NCBI RefSeq assembly: GCF_026914185.1
Contig: NC_070566.1
Span: 1,116,001-1,180,000 of the forward strand
Length of the DNA stretch: 64,000 nucleotides
Source: Puccinia triticina
Lineage: Eukaryota > Basidiomycota > Pucciniomycetes > Pucciniales > Pucciniaceae
Reading direction: 5' to 3'
Part shown: piece by piece, positions 46,413 through 58,900 of the stretch
How the letters are laid out: each line of letters opens with the position of its first letter
Numbering within the stretch: the stretch's first letter is position 1
Made by a program: the position numbers and the translations under genes
Notes under the pieces: model-generated
Told to the model about the DNA's origin: nothing
Databases searched by the model: none
What the model saw: only the letters and a program-made list of their open reading frames with translations

Positions 46413-49400
46413 TCACCAAGTCAAGAAAGTGTCCAGAAGGTCAAACTGAGTGTTTATCGGACTAGTCATCCCTTCAGCTGCAGTAGTAGTGTCTTGCTGT
46501 TGGTTAAGATTGGAAGAGACGGGCGTATGATTTGGGCTATTCTCGAACGAACTTGGATTAGGCATCGGTCCATAAATCCCAGGGTAGCTGGATGGTCCAG
46601 GTGAGAGCATGGTATCGTTCGATGGAAGGACCATTGGAGGGTGGAAGTGCTCAGTAAAGCCTTCGAAGTAGTGGTTGGACTGCGAATGGGAGACACCAAA
46701 GATCGGGGTATTGAAGGGCTCTTCCTTTGGCTCGATACTCAGGTTTTCCCAACACGGCGGCTCGTTAGATTCCTCTTCATCAAATTCATCTCGCGGAGAA
46801 TTCACCATGCCTGCCCATGAAGCCATGTTAAATGAAGTGGTAAGTGTGCTGTTCATACCGTTGTTATTGTTTGGACTACGACTCGGAGTATTTCGATTCG
46901 CGCCCGATCCTTGATGAGATCCGTTGGGGGGCATTCCGATGCTGGTGGCAGCCGATGGTCCATCGGTTGGACCCGTCGATCCAAAAGAGGTTCCTCTGGA
47001 CCGACACGAGGAGGTCAAAGAGGAAACCCTACCAGAGGCAACTGAAGAATTCGACATGCTTTGCGTTCGATTCTTGCGAGTCAAGCGAGTTGATGCCCCC
47101 AGTTCACATGGGAAATCAGTGGAGGTATGATGCAGATGTGCGCCAGATGATTCCAAGTAATGCGCCAGCGCCATCGATCCTTCACCCATCTTACTGGTGT
47201 TAGGTGATAAGAGTGGTTGGTTGGGGTGATAAGAGTGCATGGAGCGGCTTTGCGGGTTCGGAAGAATGTCGGCGGTGAAAGGGGACATGGCTTGTTTGTG
47301 CAATCGACTTAAGCGATTAAATAGGTCCCGACAGATCGGACCGTACTGAGCAGCTGTATTGAAAACAGTCATGGCAGTCGATAGAGTCGACCAAGCATGT
47401 TTGCCTAAGATGCACCCGGGTGATTTGATGAGCAGCGTGGCCACGCAAGTCGCGCCATTGTACGCATGGCAGAAGAGATACCACCAGCGGTTGGCGAGTT
47501 CTGGATAAAGTGCTTGGGCAGCCTGGGCGATACTGACTAGATTCCTGGAAGATTCGATTATCACTGAGAGTACACTTTTAGAGAACGGGGAGTTCAATGG
47601 CTCGGCTGCAGCTTCAGATAAGGCTAGCGCAAACGCACGTCGATGCAGAAACAGGAGAGTTGTATTCTGCAACGCGGTCATGAAGTGCTACAAAAATGAA
47701 AGAATGGCGTGAGCTTTTCGGTGTGAAGATGTGAAAATTCAAAATGTAAATCGCTACCTGCTGCATATTCAGCTGGAGGTCAACTAGACCATCAGATCCT
47801 GACTTCCTTTCAACTGGATTCAGATCGCACCAGGAGGGACCTTGGCAGATCGGAGGCGTGTTGGAGCACTTCAACTTTGGCGATAAAGCCTGATCAAACT
47901 GTCTGAGCTCTTCATCCAAGCGATTCACAACTGCCAGTGATGGTGGGGACACGCTAAACGCGTCATCCACGACGCGTCCGATGTAAGATGAAAAACGCCA
48001 CTTGGCAACATGAAAGTCTACATTTGGTTCATGGCTTTCGGGTTGTTTGAGGTCAGCTCGTGGGATCGAGGTGTCGAAATGTTTATCACTGTTGAAACAG
48101 GAAACAATTCATGTCAAGGGTGGCACTGTAGAGTAAGCTAGTTATCTACGGACCTCATGGCATAAGGGCGACCCAGGACCAGACTCTGCAATCGGTCCAG
48201 TGATAAAATCTCATGGAAGGTTCGACGCCTGGATTCTAATTCGGACGACTGCAATCCCCAATTGGAGCCGTCTAGACCAGGGCAATAACTGAGCTGACCA
48301 CGTCTGACATTGCAAGGTCTCTTTGTGTGGTGTAAGAGTACTGGAAGGCACTAACTAACCACGATGAAGGCCCATGGACTGACAGAGGCGCATGGCGGTG
48401 CCCAACACTGGCCAGAAGGTTTCCGCCCCATCGGCCCGCGAATTCATGACGTAGGTACCCATAGCGTGGATAGCCTACCAAGTAACGCGTCAAGATGAAA
48501 CATCAGTATATTGAATGGAACAGGGTTTAGTCTGCATGGTTCGTGACGTTACCTGTACAATCGCCAGACTGGGACTAGAAAGGTAGTCAGTTGACCTGAG
48601 ACAGGTTTCAGCAGCATCGTGCCACTTCCGCGCATCTGGGTGCAAGGCCTGGACAGCAGGGTCGAACAAAACGCTCAAGGAGCTGTCAGGATGAGGGAAG
48701 AAAACAGGTTAGAGGCGCGTCGAGTAAATCAAATGACCAGAGGCTTGGAAACACGCAGGGTGGATAAGGAATGAACACGTGCAATATGGAGTATAACAAG
48801 GCCAATCTTCCGATACAGATTTCGTTGCGATGATCATCGTACATTTCATCGAGGAGAGCGCTAAACTCGGTACGAGTCAATAGCTCATAGAGATGAAACA
48901 CGTAGTTATAGTAAACGTTCTACATTTCCAAGACAAAGTATTAGCTTGGGTATATGGAATTGGCGAATGAATAGAAACGTACTCCTAATCGTTCGGCCTC
49001 GTGACGATCGGGTAAGTATCTCTTGAGCTGGTTTGGATCTAAGGCCGAGCGACCCATGAGAACCTGAAATGTAAACGGGGATGGGGACTCTGACGTCTCA
49101 TTAGGATCTTCGGAAGTGCCCGGCGTCGAAGACAGAGAGTCACAATCGGACCAATCCTGTGAGATGAGTGAAGATGAATATATGGGCGTGGTGGATGTCT
49201 GAGGATATAAAGCAAATCTTACCCCATCAAAAAAAGCACTGCTTGCACTCCTGAAAGATAAAGACGAATGTACAGAGTCAGGGAAGGTCAGCCATTAATC
49301 CCAGTAAGGCTCACTGGTTAGACTGTGAGGGCAAAGAAAGACTGACAACCCAAGGAAGCGAGACCTGCCATCATCACTGACGTTCAAAGTTCCAATACCA

Positions 49401-50200
49401 TCGATCAGAGCTAGTACATGGGTATCTTGTGATTGTTCTGATGGTGCAGCCACCATGCCCATATGCAAATAGTCGGGCAGGACTCGAGAGCCAGACGGGT
49501 GCTCGGCTTGCCGATCATCGGAACAGTGGAGCCGTAGTTGATGGTCTTTGCTTTGCAGCAGGTTCTCCAACTCGGAGATTCTTGCAAGCAGGACGGAAGT
49601 GTCCTTGGTGCGGACTTTGGATTGGAGAGTTCCGTCGGGACAGATGCGTGCGCAGCCACTGAGACCGGAAAGTCATCCAGATGTATGAGTCAAAAGTATA
49701 CGCGGGTTGGTTGATACAAGGAGAAGGTGGCGCGAGCGGGGTTGAAGGCCAGTCCGCCGAAGCGGAAGATACAAATGAACGGGGAGAGTGGTATGAGGAG
49801 AAGCCGACTGACCGTTTGGTGCATGATGAGCACGGCCAAGTCCGATCGCCTGATTATGGATAGTTGAATTGAATTGCAGGCCGCAAGACAAAGCGAGGGG
49901 GGAAGACACCGGTGGGGAAGAAGGATGCAGAAAGATGGTTGGAAGAAGTGGGGGATAGCCAAAGAGAAAGAGTCATTACGCATCGGATCAGAGGCCGGCC
50001 AAGAAGGTTTATGTCAGATCAAGTCAGGAATAACTAGGAAACGATGCTTTCGTACACTTGAGCTTCAATCGCCGACACTCGGCGCAACTCAATCGATGAC
50101 GGGGCCGGCGCTTTGGAGGGGGAGCCAGATGGGTGGTAGTCGGAATCTTAGGTTCATTGGACGCGGAGTAAACAGGCTCTGACTTGATGATTGAGTCCAT
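46413..50200 (-). CDS. Zn(II)2Cys6 fungal transcription factor with MHR domain
   Basis: The start at 50200 gives MDSIIKSEPVYS. The zinc cluster is built from three exons (50200..50056, 49849..49813, 49658..): CAECRRLKLKC, then DRTWPCSSCTKR, then GC, matching CX2CX6CX5CX2CX6C. It is followed by a short coiled coil (VLLARISELENLLQSKDHQL). The middle homology (fungal_trans) region includes NEICIGRLALLYSI, AIHAMGTYVMNSR, GTAMRLCQSMGLHRDG, ESRRRTFHEILSLDRLQS and GRPYAMSDKHFDT. Checked exons include 48682..48553, 48474..48360, 48271..48154, 48088..47758 and the long last exon 47687..46413. The C-terminus is a Ser/Asn/Pro-rich activation-type tail ending QFDLLDTFLTW. The factor's targets cannot be told from sequence. 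Small exons between 48890 and 49350 were not resolved. Confidence 0.9.
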
Positions 50201-50592
50201 ACAAGAAAGATAAAGATAGGATGGGGGGAGGGGATGTCCTGCCTGTAAAGAATGCAATCGCCAAAATGGAGCCCGGTCTCAAAGGGAAAGGATAGCCGAT
50301 CTGAAGCACAAAGTGCAGCTACAGTGCCCTAGCCCTCTTCTCTGTAGCCCCGCGCCCGCAAAATGTCTTTTGAACTATGACCGCTAATTAGATGGTCGGC
50401 TCAATATCACCCTACGCATGTCTCAAGAGTTACGACATACCGGCATATGTCATGACCACATGAAACCTTCTTTGCAGGAACTGTCAAATATTTGCTTATG
50501 TAATCTGCATATTGCCCTGCAAAGAAGAGTATGTATACATGTGCCACCATATGATGAGTTTTTATGTTTTTAATTACAAGAACCAAAGTAAC

Positions 50593-50840
50593 TGGAGGAC
50601 TTCCCGTGCAATCTGGGACCCCCACAGATGTTGGTTTAGACAGACTGGATGACTTCCCTTCACATCTGAGACCCGCAAAGTTGTGGATATAGACCCAAAA
50701 ACTCTAGATTTTTGCAAGGAAATGGAGGACTTGCCATCAATTGGGAACCCCTTCCAGACCTTGATCTGAGGCAAATTTTGCAGGGAAATCTAGGCTTTGG
50801 GACTCTGGGAGCCTCCCAGATTGTAATGGGAAGTCCTCCA
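50593..50840. mobile_element. Foldback element with GGAGGACTTCC ends, copy 1
   Basis: The left end TGGAGGACTTCCCGTGCAAT and the right end, inverted, TGGAGGACTTCCCATTACAA form terminal repeats of about 25 bp. The interior repeats the same modules (GGATGACTTCCC, GGAGGACTTGCC) together with GGxTCTATATCCxCAAC. The inverse of the interior appears at 62750-62815. No target duplication was clear. Confidence 0.65.
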
Positions 50841-52711
50841 ATCTAGCTTTTGGGGCTCCAGATCACTTCTGGGAGGCCCTCAGATCTCAACTGGAATTCA
50901 CCCACTAACTTAACACAAGTCCTCCCTGGTGGCAACGGGCCGGTGTGCTATCTGCTAGCTTAGCATTGTGTAGTTCCTGGCAACATGTCCTTTGCGGTAG
51001 CGCCGCTATGAGAGGCTGCACAATGCTAATGGATGCTATCCACTTCTTTATTTTGAGGGGAATCTGTTATCAGTAGCAGGCAATCTGCCAATCACTGACT
51101 GCTAACAGAATAATGCTCAGCAGTAGTGTAGTCCGGCTAAGCTATGCTAAAATACTGACTGCAAGTAGTTTAGTGGACCACTGTTTTTGGTGGGAGGCTT
51201 GCAGTGGCTGGCTGCAAAGCCGGCCTCCCTGCAACTTGTGTATTATCACAACTTTTACACAGAAGCAGAAAGTTTGTTTGTTTTGCATTTTGTTTTACTT
51301 TTTTATAGTTCCCTCTCCAAAAAGTCTGCCCCAAGATAATTTTTCAAAAATTGAAGAATGTGACTCCACTGCCAGGAATCATTCTTCTGGCTACAATATG
51401 GGTAAGTGGCACAAATTCTTTACAAGGACAGAACCTAAAATTCTGCCTATTAAAGATTTTTCACTTTTACCTTGTTGTATAGCAGATACTTTCTGCTCCT
51501 GCTTGTATTAAGAGAGAACTCATAAGCCTTGCCTACAGTGAGTGCTCTGTGTGGGGTCCCCCAGACCCTCTGTTTAAGTGGCTTTGTTAAGCTAGACAAA
51601 AGTATAATCTTTCAAGAGTGGAATGGGACTGGGAGACCATCCCTAAAGATCTGACCCTGCAGAACCAGATCTGCAGCCTCAGGAATTACTTTTCCCTGCA
51701 AAAGTGAAGTATTGTATTTTGAAGTATGCTTGAATGTTTCCTGAATGTTTCTGGTTTTGTGATGCAACTTTAATTTAAAATTCAAACCAAACTGTAGACA
51801 GACCTTGCACTGAAGGCTTTTCCACACCTAAGTTTAAGCCAAACCTTGAGATTGAATTTTGCCTGGGATGTCCTTGTGTGACAGCCCAGCACTTGGTTGG
51901 CCCCTCCCTGCTTGCCCTATACTTAGAGAGGAAAACAGCTAATGGTCATGGACAGTGGCTTGTAGGGTCAAGAAGGTGCTCTGATTATGAATGTGAACTT
52001 GGTTTTTATCTAACCCAACTCCTAGAACACTTGCTGGAGGATGCTGGCTCCAGCAGTGGATTTGGCCTTGGGAGGATCTAGCCTTGGGCCTCAAGGCTCA
52101 CATTCTTCAAAATACAAGATGATTTCCTGGCTGCAGATGTACAGGAATTTCTGCAATACCAGGAAATATTTTCCAAATTTGATGCATGTGATGAATACAT
52201 AAGCTTTGCAGATACTTTTGCAGATATGGATTTACTTCTGAAGATACTCAAGGACCCAGGATAAAAATGTATGAATTATTTGGCCAAAACTCAAAATGGA
52301 ACATATTTGGCCTTAAGGGTAAAGCACCTAATGTCATTGTGATGTACAATTTTTTTCCTGTCAAAGGATTCATTCTCTCAGCATACACACAGATGTGTAT
52401 GAATGGGTTCAAGAATAAAAAATGTATGGATTTTCACAAAATTCTGGATTTTTCATCACCCCCATTTACAAGGAGTTTACTGACTCCTAATCAGATAGCC
52501 TGGCTCATAGGCAACTTGAACACTGCATTTTTTTGAGAACACAAGTTGTTTGGGTGTAACCCAGACAAAATTATTCAATCCAACATAATTTTGGGTATTG
52601 ATTGAGAAGAATGTTTGTACTTAGACTGGAACTGTTGATATCGTGATGAAGAAAAATTCCACATGTCACAGTAGTACACACAATGAAAAAATTGATGGCC
52701 AAGCTTGCAAG

Positions 52712-53191
52712 CAACGGTGGGTTGCTACTTTACTCTACAATAACCGGGGCTGTAGAGTAAAGTAGCAAGCTGCGCCTAACATTTTTACAGTTATTGTTAA
52801 CGCTAGCACCCGGATCGCCGCGTCACGGTTATTGTAACTGGCCTTTTTTTGTACAGCCGTTACTAGTAAAGTAACGTGTTATCAAGAAAATTAACATTTT
52901 ATTAAGCAAACAAGGGTCAAATTGGCCCTTATCAAGCAGAGCAACACTTTATTGAGCAGTGAAAGGCCAAATCAGCCCTGAAATGGCCCTTTCTTGCTCA
53001 ATATGTTGATAAATACCTGCTGCTCTGCCCATAGATATCATAGCAGCCTTAAAAAAAAAACACCCGCCCGGTGCGATATTGATATCGCACCACATTTCCC
53101 CATTGCTACCGGTGCGGTTAGCGTAAAGGGACCAAAAATCGCTACAATAACGTTACGATATCGATAACCGTAAAGTAGCGACCCACCGTTG
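52712..53191. mobile_element. Foldback MITE of about 480 bp, hAT-like ends
   Basis: The left end CAACGGTGGGTTGCTACTTT and the right end, inverted, CAACGGTGGGTCGCTACTTT are near-identical terminal repeats. The interior has ATTGGCCCTT/AAGGCCAAAT and GATATTGATATCGCAC palindromes. The flanks TTGCAAG and TCGCAAG look like a 7-8-bp target duplication with one mismatch. It has no coding capacity. The size, ends and flank suggest a non-autonomous hAT element. Confidence 0.75.
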
Positions 53192-53654
53192 TCGCAAGGT
53201 GTACTAATCCATAAAAAAAACGTTTTGCCAACTAAATATGAAAGATATTCAATTCACCATGATAGGCGAGCTCCGAGAATCAAGAGGAATGGAGTGTTGG
53301 GCTGTAGAGATGATGATCGAGTGAATTTTCTGCTAGAAAGTGCGAAAAAAGTGATGTAGACTGTGCACACCCAGCTTCATGAAACCAAGGGCTGATGAGA
53401 GACGAAAGATGCTCACTTTAAAAGTGTGCATCTTTCGTCTCTGCTGCTATATATGAAAGTTAAAAAAAGGAGAACTGGGACTGCAAATTATGATCGGCTG
53501 CTGTTGCTGCGTGGGGGGTGTATGCACGCAGCAGTGTCGGGGGCCCCCAGTGAGGGTTAACGATCAATCCCGAAATTTGGGATTGTCGTTTCGGCGCGCA
53601 CCTAGATCTTGATTGACCAGGGACAGGTCGGAAACAATAGCAACTCGATTGAAA

Positions 53655-54928
53655 ATGTTCGTCCTTTCTCATCTCAAGGTCGGCTTATCCTATCCGCTCA
53701 TCAGCCCCGTCTGATCTTACTGAATCTGTTTCTTCTTCCTGTCTTTCCAGGACACTGTGCGGGTACAGGCGCGTGATTTTGGGAGGGATCGGGCCACCGT
53801 GATTACCGCAGAGATCAATCGGAAGTATTCGAATAAGGTTCGGCCGGATCTTCTACCTATTTCGCAATCAACACTCACTAACGATTGCATTCCCCTTATC
53901 ATCCAGGTTCTTCCAGACCTTGGATTGTGTATAGCGCTTTTTGATTTGCTGGATGCTTCGGAAGGGAAGGTGCTTTATGGGGACGGCTGTTTGTATCACC
54001 GAGGTAAATGAAAACCGATAAACAATTTTATAATTGTCTTTTCTCTTTTTTAGTTGAGGGGCTAAAAATACCTTTTTTTTTTCTCGATTGTTCCATCAGT
54101 CGAGTTCACTTTGGTTGTTTTCCGACCGTTTATTGGAGAACACATGATAGGCACCGTTAAATCGAGCTCACCCACAGGAGTCCGAGGTGGGTGAATTTGC
54201 CTAGTCGCTGGACTCAACTAGTCCACAAACTGACAGACTGTCAAAATCCTACACCTCGATAAACAAAAATTCAACAAGTCTCCCTCAAGTTTTTTGATGA
54301 CATCCATATCCCATATCGACTGCTACAGACTCCCTCGGCCTAGTATGAATTCCATCTGAACTACTCAAACCACGAAAGAGAACGAAACCCTCTCCCCCAT
54401 TTTGCCTTTTGCCCGTTATGTGAATTAATGATTTTTATTTTACTTTTTGCTTTATTTTTCTTATTTTGTGACAACCACCCCAGTGACCCGGCACTGAATG
54501 AGTTTTTCTGGGCCTCAGAATATTCGGATCCGGAGTCAGCAGGTTCGATGCCGGCCGACCTACTCTCTTGCTCGGAAGACCAACGGCTGTACATGCAAAT
54601 AGGCCAGCCGATTCGGATTCGGATCGAGGAGGAACATTTCTTGGACGTTGGGCCCAAGGAGGCTCCCAAGGCAGCCAATCCACCACCCGAGGGTGTCGAG
54701 ACTAGTGCGCTTGAGGAACAGCTTCGGAAACAGAAGGAAGAGGGCATTCCTCCTTATAGTCTAGTCGTAAATTGCTTCTGCCATGAATGGCTTCCCTTAC
54801 ATTCAATTCCAGTGCAAGGCTCTTAACTCACCCACCCCATTTTTTGCTGCATGTAGGCCTCATGTGATGGACCCGGATTGGGTATCTTAGCCTGGTGGCA
54901 ATCAGAAGACGGCCAGGAAGATCAATAA
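53655..54928 (+). CDS. RPC25: RNA polymerase III subunit RPC8 (Rpc25)
   Basis: The model is join(53655..53678, 53751..53837, 53907..54003, 54100..54186, 54279..54342, 54484..54766, 54857..54928), 237 residues with all phases matching. The N-terminus MFVLSHLKDTVRVQARDFGR is typical of the RPC8/RPB7 family. LPDLGLCIALFDLLDASEGK and YGDGCLYHRVEFTLVVFRPF form the tip domain, and GTVKSSSPTGVRVSLKFFDD the start of the OB fold. The C-terminal half (RIRIEEEHFLDVGP, then PYSLVASCDGPGLGILAWWQ) is the S1-like domain and conserved end. The protein pairs with Rpc17 to form the Pol III stalk used in initiation. The size fits the family. Confidence 0.96.
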
Positions 54929-55929
54929 AACAGGCTGGATGGCTTTCTTGTTTGTTGATTTTGTTTTGCTCGTTTTCGGAAAATGGAAGTATTGTGATCA
55001 CTGCGGAATCCCACCGAACAGTCCAATATCAAGGTTTCTTAAGTATTTACCAAGATGGTAGGACTTCATGTATCAACGAAATTTAAATTTCGAAAACCTT
55101 TCCAGGAGACATGATTCATCCGGCCCTTTGCTGAAGACTTCGTCTTCATGCTCACTGCACAATAGCACCTTGGCACACCTGCCTACATAGATCCAATCAT
55201 TTTTTGTATTTGTGCATTTGATCGAAGACAAATTACACAACTTACAAACATATGTCTAATTGAACTTTGACCCGTCGGGTGCCCAGGTTTTTTGGCTGGT
55301 CACTCAAGTGGATAGGTGGACTGTTGCTTTTGGCTTCAGGGGAGTTGTCCAAAGTTTGTCCGCGCCAGAAAAAAAAAATGTTCTATACACCGTAACATTC
55401 GGAGGGTCCCTGCTACGGCGTCCCCCCTCTGATTAGGGACTTAGTTAAGTTAACCGTAACACACCAGACTGGATGGCAAAGTACTGCCCTCTTTCTTTCT
55501 ACTTGTAGCTGGAAAGGGCAATTATTCGAGGTATACATTCACATTTCACGTTTCTCGGTCACCAGCAACAACAATCAGCATGCGAGCATACATACATACA
55601 GACATAGATCAAAAAATGGAGTAGGGATTGTTGGTCAGAGCAGACAATTACAAAAAGGAGTTCAGATCAGATGACACTCCTTAAAAGATGACTATAAGAC
55701 CCAAAAAATAAATAAGGCAATCAATAAGCACTACAACTTGAGAGTAGAAGGAAAGATAGCAGGCGATGTGGTAGGGTGTTTATTTTTCTGGAAGAGTGAG
55801 TGGGGACTCGGGAGGAGAGCAAACGATGGGTAAAAGCAAGGGTTAAGATGGCATAAATGTTTTACAGTTAGTGCATGTTTTCTGATCATTTCAATAAACC
55901 TTGTGAAATGTTGCGCTTGCGACTATCAA
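54929..55929. other. Intergenic between convergent RPC8 and DDB1
   Basis: No gene was seen. Near 55388-55448 there is an AGTCCC-type palindromic block (GTAACATTCGGAGGGTCCC...TTAGTTAAGTTAACCGTAAC). The part from about 55500 to 55929 is probably the DDB1 3' untranslated region and spacer. Confidence 0.5.
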
Positions 55930-58900
55930 TCAATGTAATCGATTGAGGTCAGCTAAGCAGTCGAGTACCTGGTTGAACTTGCTCGACAGATCGGCCAATG
56001 GAGCCTGCCCATCAAATACGGCAGATGTAGCAATAGGAGCCAGGGTCATGGATTGGTCCTCGTGCGCCTCATCCTCGACGGTTTCTTGTCGCTGGGTATC
56101 ATCATCATTTGGTTTCGATTGGGATTCTTCTGCCTTCAAAGCCATCATCTTTTTCATCAGATTCTCGACTTCGTCCGGCTTCATATCCAAGCATTCTTCC
56201 AAGAAATCACCGTCCAGAAAGCCGGTCGATTCGATTTTTCTTGACTTCGTTTTAAACATTCTATACCTATTGTAGATCAACATAAAAAAAAGTACATCAG
56301 AAAATCAGCTGCTTCTGTGCGAGCAGAGGAGTGGGGATGAAGGAGGACTTACGCAGAATGTCCGAGATTTCCAACGGAGTTGGAGATTTTACTCAAGTCG
56401 GATTGGAATCGAGCCAAGAGATTGGTCTTCTTTTTGGAGCGGATCTTAGCAACCAAGCCGATCCCACCCGTACTGGTAACGAAGATCAATTTAGTGTGGC
56501 CGATCAGACTTGATTCGATAAAGCTCGGTACCAGGCTGCCTATAATGCGTGCACCGATTACACCAAATTGGCATGAGTCACAACAAAGACTCAAGCCAGC
56601 AAAAGGTCGGCGCGAAGGTTACTTACCACTTCGGAAATGATTGGTATTCTCTCCAAGATGGAATGCACCAGCTTGAGTTAGAATCTCTTCCTCGCCCATG
56701 AAAGGGCCAGGGCTACTGATCTGAGGATTGATTTGACTATCGTCTTGCTCATCGTCTTCATCGCCGCTATCCTCGCTATCGTGATCATAGTCAACAAGCT
56801 CATCACGTCGATCGAAAACTCGATGTTGAGCGGCTCGGTCAGAATTGCCGTCCGAACCGGGGGATGTAGAATTATTTCGATACTGGACAGTGAACAGGTT
56901 GAAGTCACTATCGGATGCAATAAACTCTCGCTCCGAAATCGTGCCGATCGGTCGAACGGACATCGCGCTGAAATCACGCGCTTTGACGACGAGTTCTAAA
57001 TGTTTGAGATCAAACTCGAGTAAAACTACCGATTTGTAGAGATCTCCCACCAAGACCTTCGTCCCATCGGTGACGACTGTTTGAGAAACGAATCCGCCAC
57101 CCCAAGTATCCAATAATCTAAATTCACCTTCTGCTTCGTCCACCATCCTTTCTTCGCCCACCTGCATGACATTATAATCACGCAAGCTTCTTTCCAAGCC
57201 TCCTTTCAGAGCAAACGCATGGACGAACGCATTGGCGGAAGCTACGAACATCCCATTGGGTAATCCTCCGATTCCTCCCACAGATCCGGATAATCTTCCC
57301 ACATTGGTCAGTCGGAAGTCTCGGTTGGTCGTAACGTTGTCTCGGTTCGGATTGATGTCTCGGAAGGCCAAGATCCTCCCAGTTTTCGCTTCAGCTTCAG
57401 AAGTTTTGATCAAACCAGTTCCAACGACGAAATGCTCAACCATGTCGCTACCTAACTTGATAGCTGCTATACTGGAACCTTGTTCTGTGTCTTGAAGTTT
57501 GAAGTCATACAACACTAGACCAGACAGATAATGTCAGCATCGTCATCTGCGAACCTAACCTTGCGACGACCCTGGTTCTGGATTGAAGCAAAGCAATTTA
57601 ATAGAACATGCTTACATTGAAAGGTCTCGTCGTCGAAGACTTTAAACGACCCGATCCGATCAAGTGTTCCAGCCTCTTGGTCCAATTCTGATCGGATGCA
57701 AACCACACCATACGCTTTCATATCTTTGGAATGAGCGATGCGGCGAGGTTGCTCGCTGCCAAGGGAAATCTTCACGGCATTCATCTTTTCGCTCATGTTC
57801 AACTTTCCGATTCTGATCTCGTTATTTGACGCCATTACGATCGAGTCTTGGAAGAATTTAGCATGTAGAGCGGTCGTTGATGTGACCCATCCACTTTGAA
57901 CAGTAACGGGGGTATGCACAAATCGGCCGTTGTTGGGAATCCGGTCAATAAGGGATGGCTGATCACTGTTGGCCCAAACAAACGCTCCCGTTGTTTTCTT
58001 CATCGATACAAACTCGACAGGGCGTATGCCAAGAGTCGTGGTTCGTGATGATTCCTCGTCGACAAGCTGCCCGTTCGGTCCTAGGGCGACGTTAATCATT
58101 TTGCCGTCCCCTAGTCCAATCAGCAATCTGCAATCATCGGATTCGGTCCGCTCAAAATTTGTCATCACTAAGGAGTTTACCATGAAGTCTGAATCGGTAT
58201 TGACTCGGCAGATGCTGGATGATGTAGATATTGAGATGATCTCCACGCAGTTAGTAACCCATTGAGCGGCCGCTACAAAGTTTTCGTTTGGATCAATTGC
58301 TAAGCTCGAGATATCATTTAATAATTCGCACGATCTACAAATTGAATGACATGTAAAACATTGGTGAGTCATACACCAGCAGTACAGTCTGATTGGAAAA
58401 AAGCGCACCCTTCTTCAACAAATGCGCCATCTTGGACACGTAGCACGACGACTTGACGCTTCAAGGACACTGCACATCTTGTAGCACCATGGGCAGCACC
58501 AGTTATACTCTTGACATTGTCTGGTTCCCAAACGAGCGTGTGACTAGCAATGACTTTTTTGTAAGTCACCTGGACAGAATATCGGGAGTTGGAGTGGGAG
58601 CCATCTAGTATGTTTCCGGCAAGTATGGTAGGTGTGTTAGCTTCAAAGCCATTAAACTGTTCAACTTCTTCTATCGTGCCATCTTCATTCAGCGCCAGGA
58701 ACCTGGTGCAGTCGGCGCATGAGAGTACAAGACGATCATCAAAATCCTCCACCGATTGGACTTGTGTTGCAGATCTTAGCGCCCAGAGCCGTTGAACACC
58801 ACCGACCTCGAGAGAGCCAGACTCGCACATGCCGATCCCATGCTTGATCACCCGAAGCGAGCCATCGCGATAAGCTCCACTACACGTAACGATTTGGTTC

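Larger units (their letters stand above)
50201..53654. other. 3.4-kb transposon-relic region without a supported gene
   Basis: It holds a GGAGGACTTCC foldback element (50593-50840), an AGTCCC-type palindrome near 51525-51597, decayed sequence at 51100-52540 and a MITE of about 480 bp (52712-53191). Fragments such as 51113-51511 and 52267-52536 are open but show no recognisable protein. A hairpin near 53402-53444 (AAAGATGCxxAC...GTGCATCTTT) lies just before the RPC8 promoter. Confidence 0.55.
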
